A DNA stretch of 64,000 bases from Anditalea sp035461405 (GCA_035461405.1 DATHVH010000323.1:1-64000), one strand, 5' to 3'. Counted from the stretch's first letter, positions 25,892 to 35,359 are shown. Notes: generated by a model from the sequence alone, not told the origin. Translations and numbers: made by a program.

Positions 25892-25924
25892 AAAAAAACA
25901 CCGCCGTATTCAGCAGTGTTTTTT
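25892..25924 (-). terminator. Terminator after the periplasmic rhodanese gene
   Basis: AAAACAC.GC (ending at 25905) pairs with GC.GTGTTTT (from 25914) with one C-A mismatch, flanked by A and T runs, so it could work on both strands. It lies 45 bases past the rhodanese stop. Confidence 0.7.
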
Positions 25925-25968
25925 AAATATAATATTAGAATATCTTTTACGTAAATCCTTTCAAATAC

Positions 25969-26640
25969 TTATTCTATAAAATCCTTAATTCTGGATCCCA
26001 TATCCAATATTTGACTTTTAGGCATTAAATGATGCAGTATACTACTACCTATAGCTGATCTATACCCACTGGCACAATGTACGATGATAGGTTTTTTGGT
26101 AGGTATCTCACCTATACGATCATGCAGTTCAGTTAAAGGGATATTGATGGCCTGTTTAAATGCCGGATTAGCAAGGTGTTCTTCCTTGGTACGGATATCT
26201 ACAATCGTGTATTTTTTAGGTTTTTGGATAAATAAATCATAACGAAATTGGTCCATTCTCTCCCCATCTGTTCTATTGTATAAAAAAACTCCCTGAATAT
26301 TATCACCATACCCTACAGATTCAGCTTTTTCTACTAATGTGGATAACCTTTCGGGCTCATCTGCTACTATAAAATATGGCGTGTGGGGATCTACCAGTTT
26401 GACGAGGAAATCCTCAAACTTTTCTTCCATAATATTGATCGCACCTAATATATGTGAATATTTGAAGCTATCTTCAGGCCGGCCATCGATGACCACTGAT
26501 CCCTCCTCCGGTTCATAGTTGGTTTCTAATATGGGAATATCTTTAGGAACTACATCTTCTCTCTGCCATGCTTCTTGAGCATACGCTAACTGCCCCATAA
26601 AGAGCATATTCAAAGTCAATATATAAGTGATCGTTTTCAT
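25969..26640 (-). CDS. Periplasmic tandem rhodanese protein
   Basis: A 223-residue protein with a signal peptide (about 1-21, ending AYAQ). The first rhodanese-like half (about 35-130) has DGRPEDSFKYSHILGAIN but no active cysteine; the second (about 135-223) has VDIRTKEEH and the active loop VHCASGYRS with C189. One degenerate plus one active domain is the classic two-domain thiosulfate sulfurtransferase layout. Export would place it in the periplasm, where it could act on thiosulfate entering through the porin nearby. It has its own terminator before thioredoxin. Confidence 0.87.
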   Translation of the reverse strand: MKTITYILTLNMLFMGQLAYAQEAWQREDVVPKDIPILETNYEPEEGSVVIDGRPEDSFKYSHILGAINIMEEKFEDFLVKLVDPHTPYFIVADEPERLSTLVEKAESVGYGDNIQGVFLYNRTDGERMDQFRYDLFIQKPKKYTIVDIRTKEEHLANPAFKQAINIPLTELHDRIGEIPTKKPIIVHCASGYRSAIGSSILHHLMPKSQILDMGSRIKDFIE

Positions 26641-26811
26641 TATTTTTTCATTGGATAATAATAACTTATAGCATATTCCATTCCATAACAGAATGTCTGA
26701 AACAAAACCTCTTTAAATAGCTGCTAATTAAGTTTATAAGGCCCTCAAAAACGGGGTTAATTTGCTAAAAAATTTACTAATAGATTTGAATAAAAAAGTC
26801 CTTTAATAATA

Positions 26812-26847
26812 AAGCAAAAAGCAAGGCTATCACCTTGCTTTTTGCTT
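26812..26847 (-). terminator. 15-bp hairpin terminator overlapping a small gene's stop
   Basis: AAGCAAAAAGCAAGG (26812-26826) and CCTTGCTTTTTGCTT (26833-26847) are exact complements with a six-base loop. On the minus strand the stem begins within the TAA stop of the 58-residue gene and leads into TTTATTATT. Confidence 0.85.
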
Positions 26848-27022
26848 ATTCCTTCCCTGGATCACCTTTTGGCTTCGTTGGCTTTTCACCTCCTGATTGG
26901 TTTGGTTTTGCATAAGGATCCTGCATAGACCCTTTTTCCGGATTCTTTTTTACATCCTCCTCATACATAGGATTTTTTTGATTTTTCTTTTCTTTATACT
27001 TTCTATTATCTGGGTTAGCCAT
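26846..27022 (-). CDS. Small hydrophilic Lys/Pro/Asn-rich protein
   Basis: A 58-residue frame from ATG at 27022 to TAA at 26846. The start MANPDNRKYKEKKNQKNPMY, the middle EEDVKKNPEKGSMQDPYAKP and the end GDPGKE give a strongly charged, probably disordered protein with no hydrophobic core. Its reality is supported by a perfect terminator that starts inside its stop codon and by codon composition unlike random AT-rich sequence. I do not recognise a family. It lies 150 bases past the efflux pump gene on the same strand, and could be expressed from the pump promoter or its own. Confidence 0.7.
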   Translation of the reverse strand: MANPDNRKYKEKKNQKNPMYEEDVKKNPEKGSMQDPYAKPNQSGGEKPTKPKGDPGKE

Positions 27023-27173
27023 AACTTAAAATTTTTTAGTGGTTTAAAGTTAATTTTCTACATTAACTAAACTCCTGAATTATCCAATGGTTTATTTATA
27101 TGGATAATGACTTTATTCAAACTCAGTCTAATTGACCATATTCTTATAAATTTTAATATATACTTACCCTCTT

Positions 27174-30100
27174 CTATTCCCTAGAAGCTTCCCCCTCCTG
27201 AGCTTTTTCCTTCAATGCCTCCAGTTCTTCTTTACTGTAAGCTTTTCGAGTGATCAGCACAAATAATACAGGAACTAAAAAAATCACCAAGCAAGTCACT
27301 CCTAACATTCCTCCCAATACAGTGACCCCAATCGTTTGCCTTGCCAAAGCACCCGCCCCAGATGCAAAGGCCAGTGGTAACACCCCTAGCATGAAAGTCA
27401 TGGATGTCATAATAATAGGCCTTAAACGTAACCTTGCCGCCTCTAAGGCCGCCTTTTTTATGGGCATCCCTTTATCCACCCTTTCCTTTGCAAACTCTAC
27501 GATCAGGACGCTATCTTTGGCAGCAAGACCTACCATGACCAATAGACCAATCTGTGCGTAAACGTTATTTTCTAATTGAGGAAAAAGAAGGAGAGCTACT
27601 ATAGACCCAAATACACCTGTAGGAACTGCCAATAGTACAGAAAAAGGAACGGACCAGCTTTCATAAAGTGCAGTAAGGCATAAAAATACAAATACTATAG
27701 ACAGCCCAAAAATTATATATATTTCTCCAGAAGCCCTCACCTCTTCCAGTGATAATCCGGAAAATTCATAACCGTACCCTGCAGGAAGTATTTCAGCCGC
27801 TACATCCTCAAGGGCCGCTATTGCTTCTCCTGAACTGCTTCCATCTGCAGCCTCACCACTGATAGTGGCGGACCTAAATAGGTTGAAGTGATAAATCAAA
27901 GGAGCCGTTTCTATCAGTTCCACCTCGGAAAGACTGCTCAATGGAGTAAGACCTCCTTCCGGGTTTCTTAAAAAAAATTGCCTTATTCTTTCCGGACTTT
28001 CCCTGTAAGTGCTATCGGCCTGAACCATTACCCTAAAACTTCTACCGTAAAGCACAAAATCATTGACATAAATACTTCCCAATAAAATCTGGAGCGTTCT
28101 GTAAGCTTCTGCTATATTTATTCCCTGTCTTGAAGTCCTTTCTCTGTCCAAATTAAATTTGTATGCTGGTGTGGATGCACTGAAAAAGCTGAAAGCATTC
28201 CCAATACTTTCCTGCTCATTAGCCGATTTTACAAATGCCTGAAGATTTTCTTCAAATTCCTTAATATCTCCTCCACTTTGTAATTCCTGAAATATAAATG
28301 TAAAACCAGATATACTTCCCAATCCAGGCAAAGCTGGTGGGGCTATAATAACTATTTCAGCTTCTGGAAGCTCCTCTGCAAGTAATTTTTGAAGACGATC
28401 ACGGACAGAAAAAGCATCCTGCCCATCCCCACTGCGGTCATCCCAAGGTTTGAGTTGAGTAAATACAGTACCGCTATTGGATTTAGTAGCAAAGTTTACA
28501 GCATTTAACCCTGTGACTGCTGAAAAGTGACCTACTTCTTCCTGTTCTTCCAAAATAGCCATTAATTTTTTAATGGTCTCCAGAGACCGGCCAGTGGAAG
28601 CTCCCTCTGGCAGCTCAAAGGTGACAAACAATCTTCCTTCATCTTCTGTAGGTACAAATCCAGATGGTTTTAATTGAAATAGGAAAAAACTAGCCACGCA
28701 TAACAAAACTAGACCAATAACAAAATATAGGGGGTGGCCAAAGCTCCATTTTACTTTTTTGATATACTTATGCGTCATCCGGTCAAACCACCTATTGAAT
28801 TTGTAAAAAAGTTTGTTCAGGCCAGTGGATTTTTCTGTGACCTCAGTAGGTTTCAGAAGTAAAGAGCATAAGGCTGGAGTTAGAGAGAGGGCCACAAATC
28901 CGGAAATAAGACCAGAAACCGCTATGGCCATGGCAAACTGCTGGTAAAGTCTTCCCATAATACCGGGGATGAATCCCACCGGTACGAATACTGCTGCTGT
29001 TATCAGGGACATAGCGATTACCGGCCCTGAAATTTCTTTCATTGCTTTGCCCACAGCTTCTTTTGCTTTAATATTTTCCTTCTCCATGAGGGCCATGGTA
29101 GCCTCTACTACCACTATAGCATCATCCACTACTATCCCAATGGCCAATACAAAACCAAAAAGAGTTAAGGTATTGACAGTAAAACCTAGAGGAATAAAAA
29201 CAGCAAAAGTACCAATAATAGATACCGGAATAATAAGTATAGGAATTAGAGCTGCTCTCCAGTTTTGGAGAAAAAAGAAAACAACTACAGAGACAAGTGC
29301 CAATGCTATAAATAAGGTTTTGATCACTTCACTGATAGAGTCCTGTACCACCGTGACAGATTCAAATGGTATGATGTATTCCAAATCAGGAGGGAAGTTC
29401 AGCGCGAGCCGATCCATAGTTTCTTTAATCCCCTTTTCAGTATCTAAAATATTGCTTCCCGGTGTTTGGTATACTATCAGGTAAGCAGCTGGATGCCCAT
29501 CGGTAAAGTTATTTGGAGCATAATCAAATCTACCTAATTCTACTCTGGCCACGTCTTTTAAATAAACCAGGGCATTGCTATCATCATCTGCTTTAAGTAT
29601 TACCTGTTCAAACTCCTCGACCGTCTCTAGCCGGCCGTCTGTAAAAAGGCTATATTCAAAAGCTTGGTATCCTGTCTGTGGAGGAGCCCCTACCCTACCA
29701 GCAGCTACCTGTATGTTTTGATCGCCCAGCGCAGTGACTACCTCACTGGCAGTAATACCCAGCTGAGCCAATCTATCAGGCTTTAGCCAGATCCTCATAC
29801 TGAAATCTTCTGCTCTGGCAAATATATCTCCAACTCCCTCTACCCTGAGGAGCTCATCTTTAATAAATATATTGGTATAATTACTGAGAAAATCAATACC
29901 ATGAGATCCTTCTGGAGAGAACAAGGAAACAATCATCAATAAGCTTGGGTCTCGTTTCCTTATAGTAATACCAAGCCTTCTCACCTCTTCTGGCAATAGA
30001 GGTTCAGCCACGCTGATACGGTTCTGCACCTCTATCGCAGCTACATCTATATCGATACCTATCTCAAATGTGATATTAATGGTCATCCTACCTTCGCTAC

Positions 30101-30350
30101 TGGACGTACTTTCCATATAATCCATTCCAGGGGTACCGTTTATTTCCCTTTCTAAGATAGTGGTGACGGTTTGTTCTATAGTTTCAGCATCTGCACCTGT
30201 ATATAAAGCAGTCACTTGAATGACGGGGGGAGTTATCTGGGGATATTGTGATACCGGAAGATCAACTATAGCCAAAATGCCCAACATAAGGATGAAGAGT
30301 GAAACTACGATAGCGGAATTTGGTCTTTTTATAAAGGTATCTGCTATCAT
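27174..30350 (-). CDS. RND efflux pump, HAE1/AcrB type
   Basis: A 1058-residue inner-membrane pump subunit that would use the proton gradient to expel hydrophobic compounds. AcrB-type features include the N-terminal FIKRPNSAIVVSLFILMLG, two large periplasmic loops, the proton-relay pair in GIVVDDAIVVVEA (about D408/D409), GFVPTEDEGRLFV at the start of the second half, and twelve membrane segments. Length is standard for AcrB (about 1050). Its start overlaps the adaptor's stop by four bases. Substrates cannot be read from the sequence. Confidence 0.96.
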   Translation of the reverse strand: MIADTFIKRPNSAIVVSLFILMLGILAIVDLPVSQYPQITPPVIQVTALYTGADAETIEQTVTTILEREINGTPGMDYMESTSSSEGRMTINITFEIGIDIDVAAIEVQNRISVAEPLLPEEVRRLGITIRKRDPSLLMIVSLFSPEGSHGIDFLSNYTNIFIKDELLRVEGVGDIFARAEDFSMRIWLKPDRLAQLGITASEVVTALGDQNIQVAAGRVGAPPQTGYQAFEYSLFTDGRLETVEEFEQVILKADDDSNALVYLKDVARVELGRFDYAPNNFTDGHPAAYLIVYQTPGSNILDTEKGIKETMDRLALNFPPDLEYIIPFESVTVVQDSISEVIKTLFIALALVSVVVFFFLQNWRAALIPILIIPVSIIGTFAVFIPLGFTVNTLTLFGFVLAIGIVVDDAIVVVEATMALMEKENIKAKEAVGKAMKEISGPVIAMSLITAAVFVPVGFIPGIMGRLYQQFAMAIAVSGLISGFVALSLTPALCSLLLKPTEVTEKSTGLNKLFYKFNRWFDRMTHKYIKKVKWSFGHPLYFVIGLVLLCVASFFLFQLKPSGFVPTEDEGRLFVTFELPEGASTGRSLETIKKLMAILEEQEEVGHFSAVTGLNAVNFATKSNSGTVFTQLKPWDDRSGDGQDAFSVRDRLQKLLAEELPEAEIVIIAPPALPGLGSISGFTFIFQELQSGGDIKEFEENLQAFVKSANEQESIGNAFSFFSASTPAYKFNLDRERTSRQGINIAEAYRTLQILLGSIYVNDFVLYGRSFRVMVQADSTYRESPERIRQFFLRNPEGGLTPLSSLSEVELIETAPLIYHFNLFRSATISGEAADGSSSGEAIAALEDVAAEILPAGYGYEFSGLSLEEVRASGEIYIIFGLSIVFVFLCLTALYESWSVPFSVLLAVPTGVFGSIVALLLFPQLENNVYAQIGLLVMVGLAAKDSVLIVEFAKERVDKGMPIKKAALEAARLRLRPIIMTSMTFMLGVLPLAFASGAGALARQTIGVTVLGGMLGVTCLVIFLVPVLFVLITRKAYSKEELEALKEKAQEGEASRE

Positions 30351-31480
30351 CTCAATTCTGTTTTTTCCGCATTGACTGACTCTCCGTCATTTACTCTTTG
30401 TATCCCTTTTACTATTACTTTCTGCCCCTGTTCGAGACCATTTAATATCACTGTTCTGTCCCTAATATTTCTTCCTGTAGAAACTTTTACCATTCTTGCC
30501 GTATCTTCTTCTACTATAAATACGGAAAACTCCCCCATCTGCTCTATCACTGCAGCCTGCGGAATGGTCAAAACATCCTGAGGAGTTTCATCCTTTACTA
30601 TCAGATTAGCACTTAGGCCCGGCCTTAAAATATTCTCTGGATTATCAAATCTCAACCTTATCTGTATAGTCCCGGTATTTCTATCTACCGCCCGATCCAA
30701 TATTTCTATTTTCCCCGCATAAGGATACATTTCCCCATCAGGTAACCTTAACAAAAAAACAGAATCCCTCTGGGCAGAGGTGCTTTCCTTTAACTGGACA
30801 AACTTCCTCAGGTATCGTTCCTCCGGATAAAAATCTACTCCTATGGGATCATCCTTAGATATGGTATTTAATAAAGTCTCACCAGGACTGACCAGTGACC
30901 CCTGTCTCACTTGTGAAAACCCTACCGTCCCATCCAAAGGTGCATGGATGCTGGCATATTGAAGATCTATAACAGCATTTTCTAGATTTGACTGGGCAGA
31001 CCTAACCTCTTGTTCAGCCGTACGTAGATTAGTAAGTGCGTCATCATATACCTGCACAGCTATAGCATCTTCTTCTTTGAGTTTTTCATACCGCTGTACA
31101 TCCCTTTGTACACGTTCCAAATTAGCCTCTGCTATAGCTAATGATGAGGCGGCCTGTTTTCTCCTCGCCTCATATCTGGTTTGATCTATAGTATATAATA
31201 ATTGTCCCCTTTTAACCTTTTGTCCTTCCTGCACATGAATACCGGTAACATAACCTACTACATCTGCTCTTAGCTCTATTTCCTCCAAAGCTACCACACT
31301 AGCAGGGTATTGCTGTGTAAACCTGACATCTTCCCTGATCACCTCTGAGGTAGTGACTCTGATAGGTTGCTCTTCTTCTTCCTCCTCAGCACAGCTGCTT
31401 ATCATAAGAATAACCGAGAGCACAACACAGTATATGCTGATTTTAAGCTTTAGATTTGTATACTTTGTATTCTCTTTCAT
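30347..31480 (-). CDS. RND efflux periplasmic adaptor (membrane fusion) lipoprotein
   Basis: A 377-residue adaptor that links the inner pump to the TolC channel. An N-terminal signal with lipobox MISSC (C30) and a run of acidic residues is followed by a biotinyl-lipoyl half motif (VEGYV... as ADVVGYVTGIHVQEGQKVKRGQ, about 68-90), a coiled-coil hairpin (about 105-165), the second lipoyl half (YASIHAPLDGTVGFSQVRQG) and beta-barrel domains. It overlaps the pump gene by four bases and follows the TolC gene by three, so the three are one operon. Confidence 0.94.
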   Translation of the reverse strand: MKENTKYTNLKLKISIYCVVLSVILMISSCAEEEEEEQPIRVTTSEVIREDVRFTQQYPASVVALEEIELRADVVGYVTGIHVQEGQKVKRGQLLYTIDQTRYEARRKQAASSLAIAEANLERVQRDVQRYEKLKEEDAIAVQVYDDALTNLRTAEQEVRSAQSNLENAVIDLQYASIHAPLDGTVGFSQVRQGSLVSPGETLLNTISKDDPIGVDFYPEERYLRKFVQLKESTSAQRDSVFLLRLPDGEMYPYAGKIEILDRAVDRNTGTIQIRLRFDNPENILRPGLSANLIVKDETPQDVLTIPQAAVIEQMGEFSVFIVEEDTARMVKVSTGRNIRDRTVILNGLEQGQKVIVKGIQRVNDGESVNAEKTELR

Positions 31481-31483
31481 TGA

Positions 31484-32827
31484 TTAATAAATATCTACGT
31501 CTAACTGCCCCCTGGCTTTCAATAAATCCAACTTGGACCCCATCAACTTAAATAAGGCATTGTAATAATTTATCCTTGAAGTTCTCAAATCTGTTTCAGC
31601 CTGGATCACCTCCAGAAAATTTTTTATACCTGCTTCATATTGAAGGCTTATAGTATTATATATTTCTTCAGCTAATTGTTTGTTTCCTTCCAAAATATAC
31701 ATTTGGTATAAATTGGTTTTGTACGTGCTTAGGGCCTCCTGATGTTCACGCTGCAGTTGTAGTGCTAAATTATCCTGGGCGAGCTCCAGCTGACGTAGTT
31801 CTAGATTGGCTATCCGTATATCATGATTTCTTTTACCCCCCTGAAAAATCGGAAAACTTAACCTTAATCCAGCCAATGAATTAGGATACGACCTATCAAA
31901 TAGCTGATCTCCAAAAGGGGATTGATAAATAATATTATAATTAAAAAAAGCACTAAGCTGAGGGATGTAAGTCCTTTTATAGAAGCTCACATTCATATCT
32001 TGGAGAGATTGCTGCAGTCTTACCTGTTGGATTTCAGGCCGCTGTGATAGGTCTACTCCCTCTAAAGTATCCACTCCAGCTTCATTTACCATTTTTTCCA
32101 AATCATAAGCCAGTACTATCTGTTCATCAGTACTCACACCACTTAATTCTTTCAATACTGCCATTCTGACTATATAGGCTTCTTTCGATTCATAAAGTGC
32201 AGACCTCGTATTTTGGAGAGTTATAGTTGCGCGTTTGAAATCAATATTATCCGTTAGGCCAGCCTCATACAGCGATCGTGCATCCTGCAACTGCCGTTCC
32301 TGCCGCTGAAGGTCCTCTTCAGTAATCCTGATCTGCTCTTGACTGAGCAGTACATCATAAAAAGCTTTGCTTACATCTATTTTAAAGTCAATTAAAAAAA
32401 CTCTTAAACGCTGGTCTGTCTCTCTTTTTCTCAGATTTGCCTGATCTTTAGCAAGTATTAATTGATTATTAATAATAGGTTGATCAACAAAGAAATTTAA
32501 ATTAGCATTATAGGGAACACCGGTTCTAACTTCCTGAAACTGTCCAGAGGTTGGATCATTAAAATCCGGAAAAATGGCCACTGGCTGTTCAAAATACCGA
32601 AAATAATCACCCTCTAAACCTGCTTGGGGAAACCAACCGGAAAGATCGGACCTGACTCTGGCATCAGTAAGTTCTCTTTCTAGCAATGTTTGCTTTAGTA
32701 ATGGCTGATTTTTAAAACTAAAATCTAAAATCTCGTCCAGTGTATAGCTGGCGGTCTGTGCTTTAGCCAAAGGCAAAGCAATACAAAAGTTTATTAAGCA
32801 TAAGTAGAAAATAAAGCATTTTAACAT
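31484..32827 (-). CDS. TolC family outer-membrane channel
   Basis: A 447-residue TolC-like channel from the ATG at 32827. The signal peptide (MLKCFIFYLCLINFCIALP, then AKAQ) leads into YTLDEILDFSFKNQPLLKQ, typical of the family, and two repeated helical/barrel units follow, with long coiled helices such as DARSLYEAGLTDNIDFKRA. An upstream ATG at 32944 would add 39 residues with cysteines that would hide the signal peptide, so the inner start is preferred. It is first in the efflux operon, and a perfect 12-bp inverted repeat lies about 114 bases upstream. Confidence 0.92.
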   Translation of the reverse strand: MLKCFIFYLCLINFCIALPLAKAQTASYTLDEILDFSFKNQPLLKQTLLERELTDARVRSDLSGWFPQAGLEGDYFRYFEQPVAIFPDFNDPTSGQFQEVRTGVPYNANLNFFVDQPIINNQLILAKDQANLRKRETDQRLRVFLIDFKIDVSKAFYDVLLSQEQIRITEEDLQRQERQLQDARSLYEAGLTDNIDFKRATITLQNTRSALYESKEAYIVRMAVLKELSGVSTDEQIVLAYDLEKMVNEAGVDTLEGVDLSQRPEIQQVRLQQSLQDMNVSFYKRTYIPQLSAFFNYNIIYQSPFGDQLFDRSYPNSLAGLRLSFPIFQGGKRNHDIRIANLELRQLELAQDNLALQLQREHQEALSTYKTNLYQMYILEGNKQLAEEIYNTISLQYEAGIKNFLEVIQAETDLRTSRINYYNALFKLMGSKLDLLKARGQLDVDIY

Positions 32828-32940
32828 ACAGAAATTCCTGTTCCAATGATTCAAAAAAAAAAGAGTGTCCTGTAAAAAACAGCTGTTACATTTATTTGTT
32901 TCAGCAAACATTAAATCCTCTCCATAATCGTTCGGTAAAA

Positions 32941-32969
32941 TCATCTATAAATTATGGATTTATAGATGA
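32941..32969. promoter_or_regulatory. Perfect 12-bp inverted repeat upstream of the efflux operon
   Basis: TCATCTATAAAT (32941-32952) and ATTTATAGATGA (32958-32969) are exact reverse complements around TATGG. Its size and position, 114 bases before the TolC start, fit an operator for a TetR/MarR-like repressor. No regulator gene lies next to it. Confidence 0.6.
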
Positions 32970-33108
32970 AAAATTGTTCCTATTATACTTAAATAAATAT
33001 GGATTAAATAGTAAAAAAAATCAAAACACCTAAGAATTTAACCCTTCCAGCTAGGTAAACTAAATCTATTTATCTAATTTTCTTACAATAAACAAACAGC
33101 CAATTATT

Positions 33109-33489
33109 ATGAGAAAACTATTCATACTTACATTTCTACTTTTAATATCCGCCGGATTAGCAAATGCCCAAGATGATCTTAACATCAAAGGGGAAGTCAT
33201 GGTGCATGAAACTGACAATGCTGGCAAGTATTTCAGTTATGTAATCGAAAATGAAGGCGATGAAACTATAGAGGGAGGTACATACCGCATATATTTAAAA
33301 GTAAATAAAAAATATATCAGCTTTGACCGGAACACATCTGACTTAGAGCCCGGAAAGGCTGTAAGATATGAAAGCAATAGAGTTTACCATAAAGATCCTA
33401 AAGTAGACGAATTAAAATATTCCCTAGAGCTGACACATAAAAAATCCAAAAAAAGAAAGACCTTAAAAGAAGGTATAGTAAGTCTTTAG
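33109..33489 (+). CDS. Small secreted protein of unknown function
   Basis: A 126-residue protein with a clear signal peptide (MRKLFILTFLLLISAGLANA, cut near QDD). The mature part is polar and has strand-like segments such as KYFSYVIENEGDETIEGGTYRIYL and DLEPGKAVRYESNRVYHKDPKV, suggesting one immunoglobulin-like beta-sandwich. I do not recognise the family with confidence. It stands alone, divergent from the efflux operon, and a hairpin terminator follows about 120 bases downstream. Confidence 0.72.
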   Translation: MRKLFILTFLLLISAGLANAQDDLNIKGEVMVHETDNAGKYFSYVIENEGDETIEGGTYRIYLKVNKKYISFDRNTSDLEPGKAVRYESNRVYHKDPKVDELKYSLELTHKKSKKRKTLKEGIVSL

Positions 33490-33609
33490 ATTAAATCCCA
33501 TTTGACCACATAAGGTGGAAGATGACAGAAATAATAGGTAGGAAGTAAGGAGAAAAAAAATATTAAAAGTTTAGTATTAAATATTTATCAATAAAATTAT
33601 TGAGAACTT

Positions 33610-33639
33610 ATGGGCAGTTGATGTAATTCAGCTGCCCAT
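33610..33639 (+). terminator. Probable terminator
   Basis: ATGGGCAG (33610-33617) and CTGCCCAT (33632-33639) form an 8-bp stem with a 14-base loop; an AT-rich stretch with TTTTT follows about 12 bases later. It is about 120 bases past the small secreted-protein gene. Confidence 0.5.
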
Positions 33640-33771
33640 TAGCATTTAAATTTTTATGTCAATGCTTTCTGAAATTTGCAACGTCTAATTGGAGCTTTTT
33701 TTAATCTATGCACCGATAGGTTATTGTTACTCTATATTCCGTAAATTGGTAGAAATTCAATTTACTAATAT

Positions 33772-34827
33772 ATGCAGCTTTTCAAGTGCGATAATTGTCA
33801 GCATCCGGTATATTTCGATAACACTTTTTGTAGCAAATGCCAATATCTTCTTGGATTTGATGGTATAGGTTTAACAATGGTATCACTACAACCTAGTTCA
33901 TTAAAATCAGTAGTATCAGGAGCTAAATACCATTACTGTATTAATTACCTGCAAGGTGTCTGCAATTGGATCATCCCCGATACCGATCCTGCTACCATCT
34001 GTATTGCCTGCTCACCTAACAGGACTGTACCCAATTCATCCAATCCAAAACATCTCGAAAGATGGAAAACTATCGAACAAGCTAAACACCGATTGATCTA
34101 TGCCCTTTTAAGATGGAACCTACCTGTTAAAAGTAAGTTATCAGATCCTGAAAATGGATTGGCTTTTGACTTTAAATCTGATGATTACCTTCCGGAAGGG
34201 CAGAGAGTTTTGACTGGCCATGCAAGTGGGCTAATTACCATGAATATAGCTGAAGCCGACGATGTGGAGCGGGAAATGGCCAAAAAGGATATGGATGAAG
34301 TATATAGGACAGTATTAGGACATTTTAGACATGAAATCGGACATTATTATTGGGATCTGCTTATTGCAGATTCTGAATTTATAGAAGAATTTCGAAAGCT
34401 ATATGGTGATGAAAGATCAAGTTATCAAGAGGCGCTCGAAAAATACTATAAAGACGGTGCGCCAGTTGACTGGAGTAAAAATTTTATAAGTGCCTATGCC
34501 ACTATGCATCCTTGGGAAAGTTGGGCAGAGACTTGGGCCCACTATATGCATATTACCGATACGCTAGAAACAGCCTATTCCTTTGGTCTTACCATCCACC
34601 CAAAAGTGGCTCCAGAAGAAGCTGGCTTATCTGCTACTATAGATGAAAACGCTTATGACTGTAAGGATTTTAAAAAAATCTATAAATACTGGCTACCCCT
34701 ATCTATAATGATGAATAGCTTAAACCGCAGCATGGGAGCTAATGACCTCTATCCGTTTGTCATCAATCCTTCTGTCAAAGAAAAGCTGAAGTTTATACAC
34801 AAAGTCATTTGTAATAGAAAAAAATAA
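33772..34827 (+). CDS. Putative zinc-binding metallopeptidase with N-terminal zinc ribbon
   Basis: A 351-residue protein. The start has CDNC...CSKC, a CxxC pair repeat that forms a zinc ribbon (about residues 5-25), and another Cys pair in ICIAC (about 80). The core has HEIGHYYW with H187 and H191, an HExxH zinc-peptidase motif, and PWESWAETWAHYMH about 50 residues later, which likely supplies the third ligand. This matches the putative zinc-binding peptidase family of roughly 350 residues. The substrate is unknown, and no signal peptide is seen, so it acts inside the cell. It is followed after 28 bases by a VOC gene. Confidence 0.88.
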   Translation: MQLFKCDNCQHPVYFDNTFCSKCQYLLGFDGIGLTMVSLQPSSLKSVVSGAKYHYCINYLQGVCNWIIPDTDPATICIACSPNRTVPNSSNPKHLERWKTIEQAKHRLIYALLRWNLPVKSKLSDPENGLAFDFKSDDYLPEGQRVLTGHASGLITMNIAEADDVEREMAKKDMDEVYRTVLGHFRHEIGHYYWDLLIADSEFIEEFRKLYGDERSSYQEALEKYYKDGAPVDWSKNFISAYATMHPWESWAETWAHYMHITDTLETAYSFGLTIHPKVAPEEAGLSATIDENAYDCKDFKKIYKYWLPLSIMMNSLNRSMGANDLYPFVINPSVKEKLKFIHKVICNRKK

Positions 34828-34855
34828 AGCTCTTTAGAATGTAAAATAAGGAATA

Positions 34856-35359
34856 ATGAATACAGACGAAAATTATAAAATCCCTGCTCAAACGAGAATC
34901 GGACATGTACATTTAAAGGTATCAGACCTGCAGCGATCTATTGATTTTTATTGTGGTTTATTGGGTTTTGAACTTACCCAAAAATACGGTGAGGATGCAG
35001 CTTTTATTTCTGCCGGAGGTTATCATCACCATATCGGTCTCAATGTTTGGTTTAGTAAAGGTGGAAGTCCTGCACCTCAATCCTCGCCGGGGCTATTTCA
35101 TACCGCAATACTCTACCCCACGAGAAAAGACCTTGCTGAAATTTTTATCCGAATTCAAAGGGCAGGTTATCCCTTTACCGGAGCATCAGACCATGGGGTA
35201 TCTGAAGCGCTTTACCTAAATGACCCTGATCAAAATGGAGTAGAGTTATATTGGGACAAACCCGTGGAGGAATGGCCCAAAAATAGCCATGGGGCACTAG
35301 AAATGTTTACTAAGAGATTAGACTTGGATAATCTTATATCCGAAACATTAAGACAATAA
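34856..35359 (+). CDS. VOC family protein, catechol 2,3-dioxygenase/glyoxalase type
   Basis: A 167-residue vicinal-oxygen-chelate protein with two beta-alpha-beta-beta-beta modules. Metal ligand positions are visible: H in RIGHVHLKVSDLQRSIDFY, the second His in GLFHTAILYP and the Glu in NGVELYWDKP. The form resembles CatE-like glyoxalase/dioxygenase proteins found widely in bacteria. The substrate cannot be assigned. It lies 28 bases after the zinc-peptidase gene on the same strand and may share its transcript. Confidence 0.87.
   Translation: MNTDENYKIPAQTRIGHVHLKVSDLQRSIDFYCGLLGFELTQKYGEDAAFISAGGYHHHIGLNVWFSKGGSPAPQSSPGLFHTAILYPTRKDLAEIFIRIQRAGYPFTGASDHGVSEALYLNDPDQNGVELYWDKPVEEWPKNSHGALEMFTKRLDLDNLISETLRQ

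Noticed and set aside
32828..32944. Extended N-terminus for the TolC protein from ATG at 32944
   Set aside because: The extra 39 residues hide an otherwise clean signal peptide that begins at the ATG at 32827.
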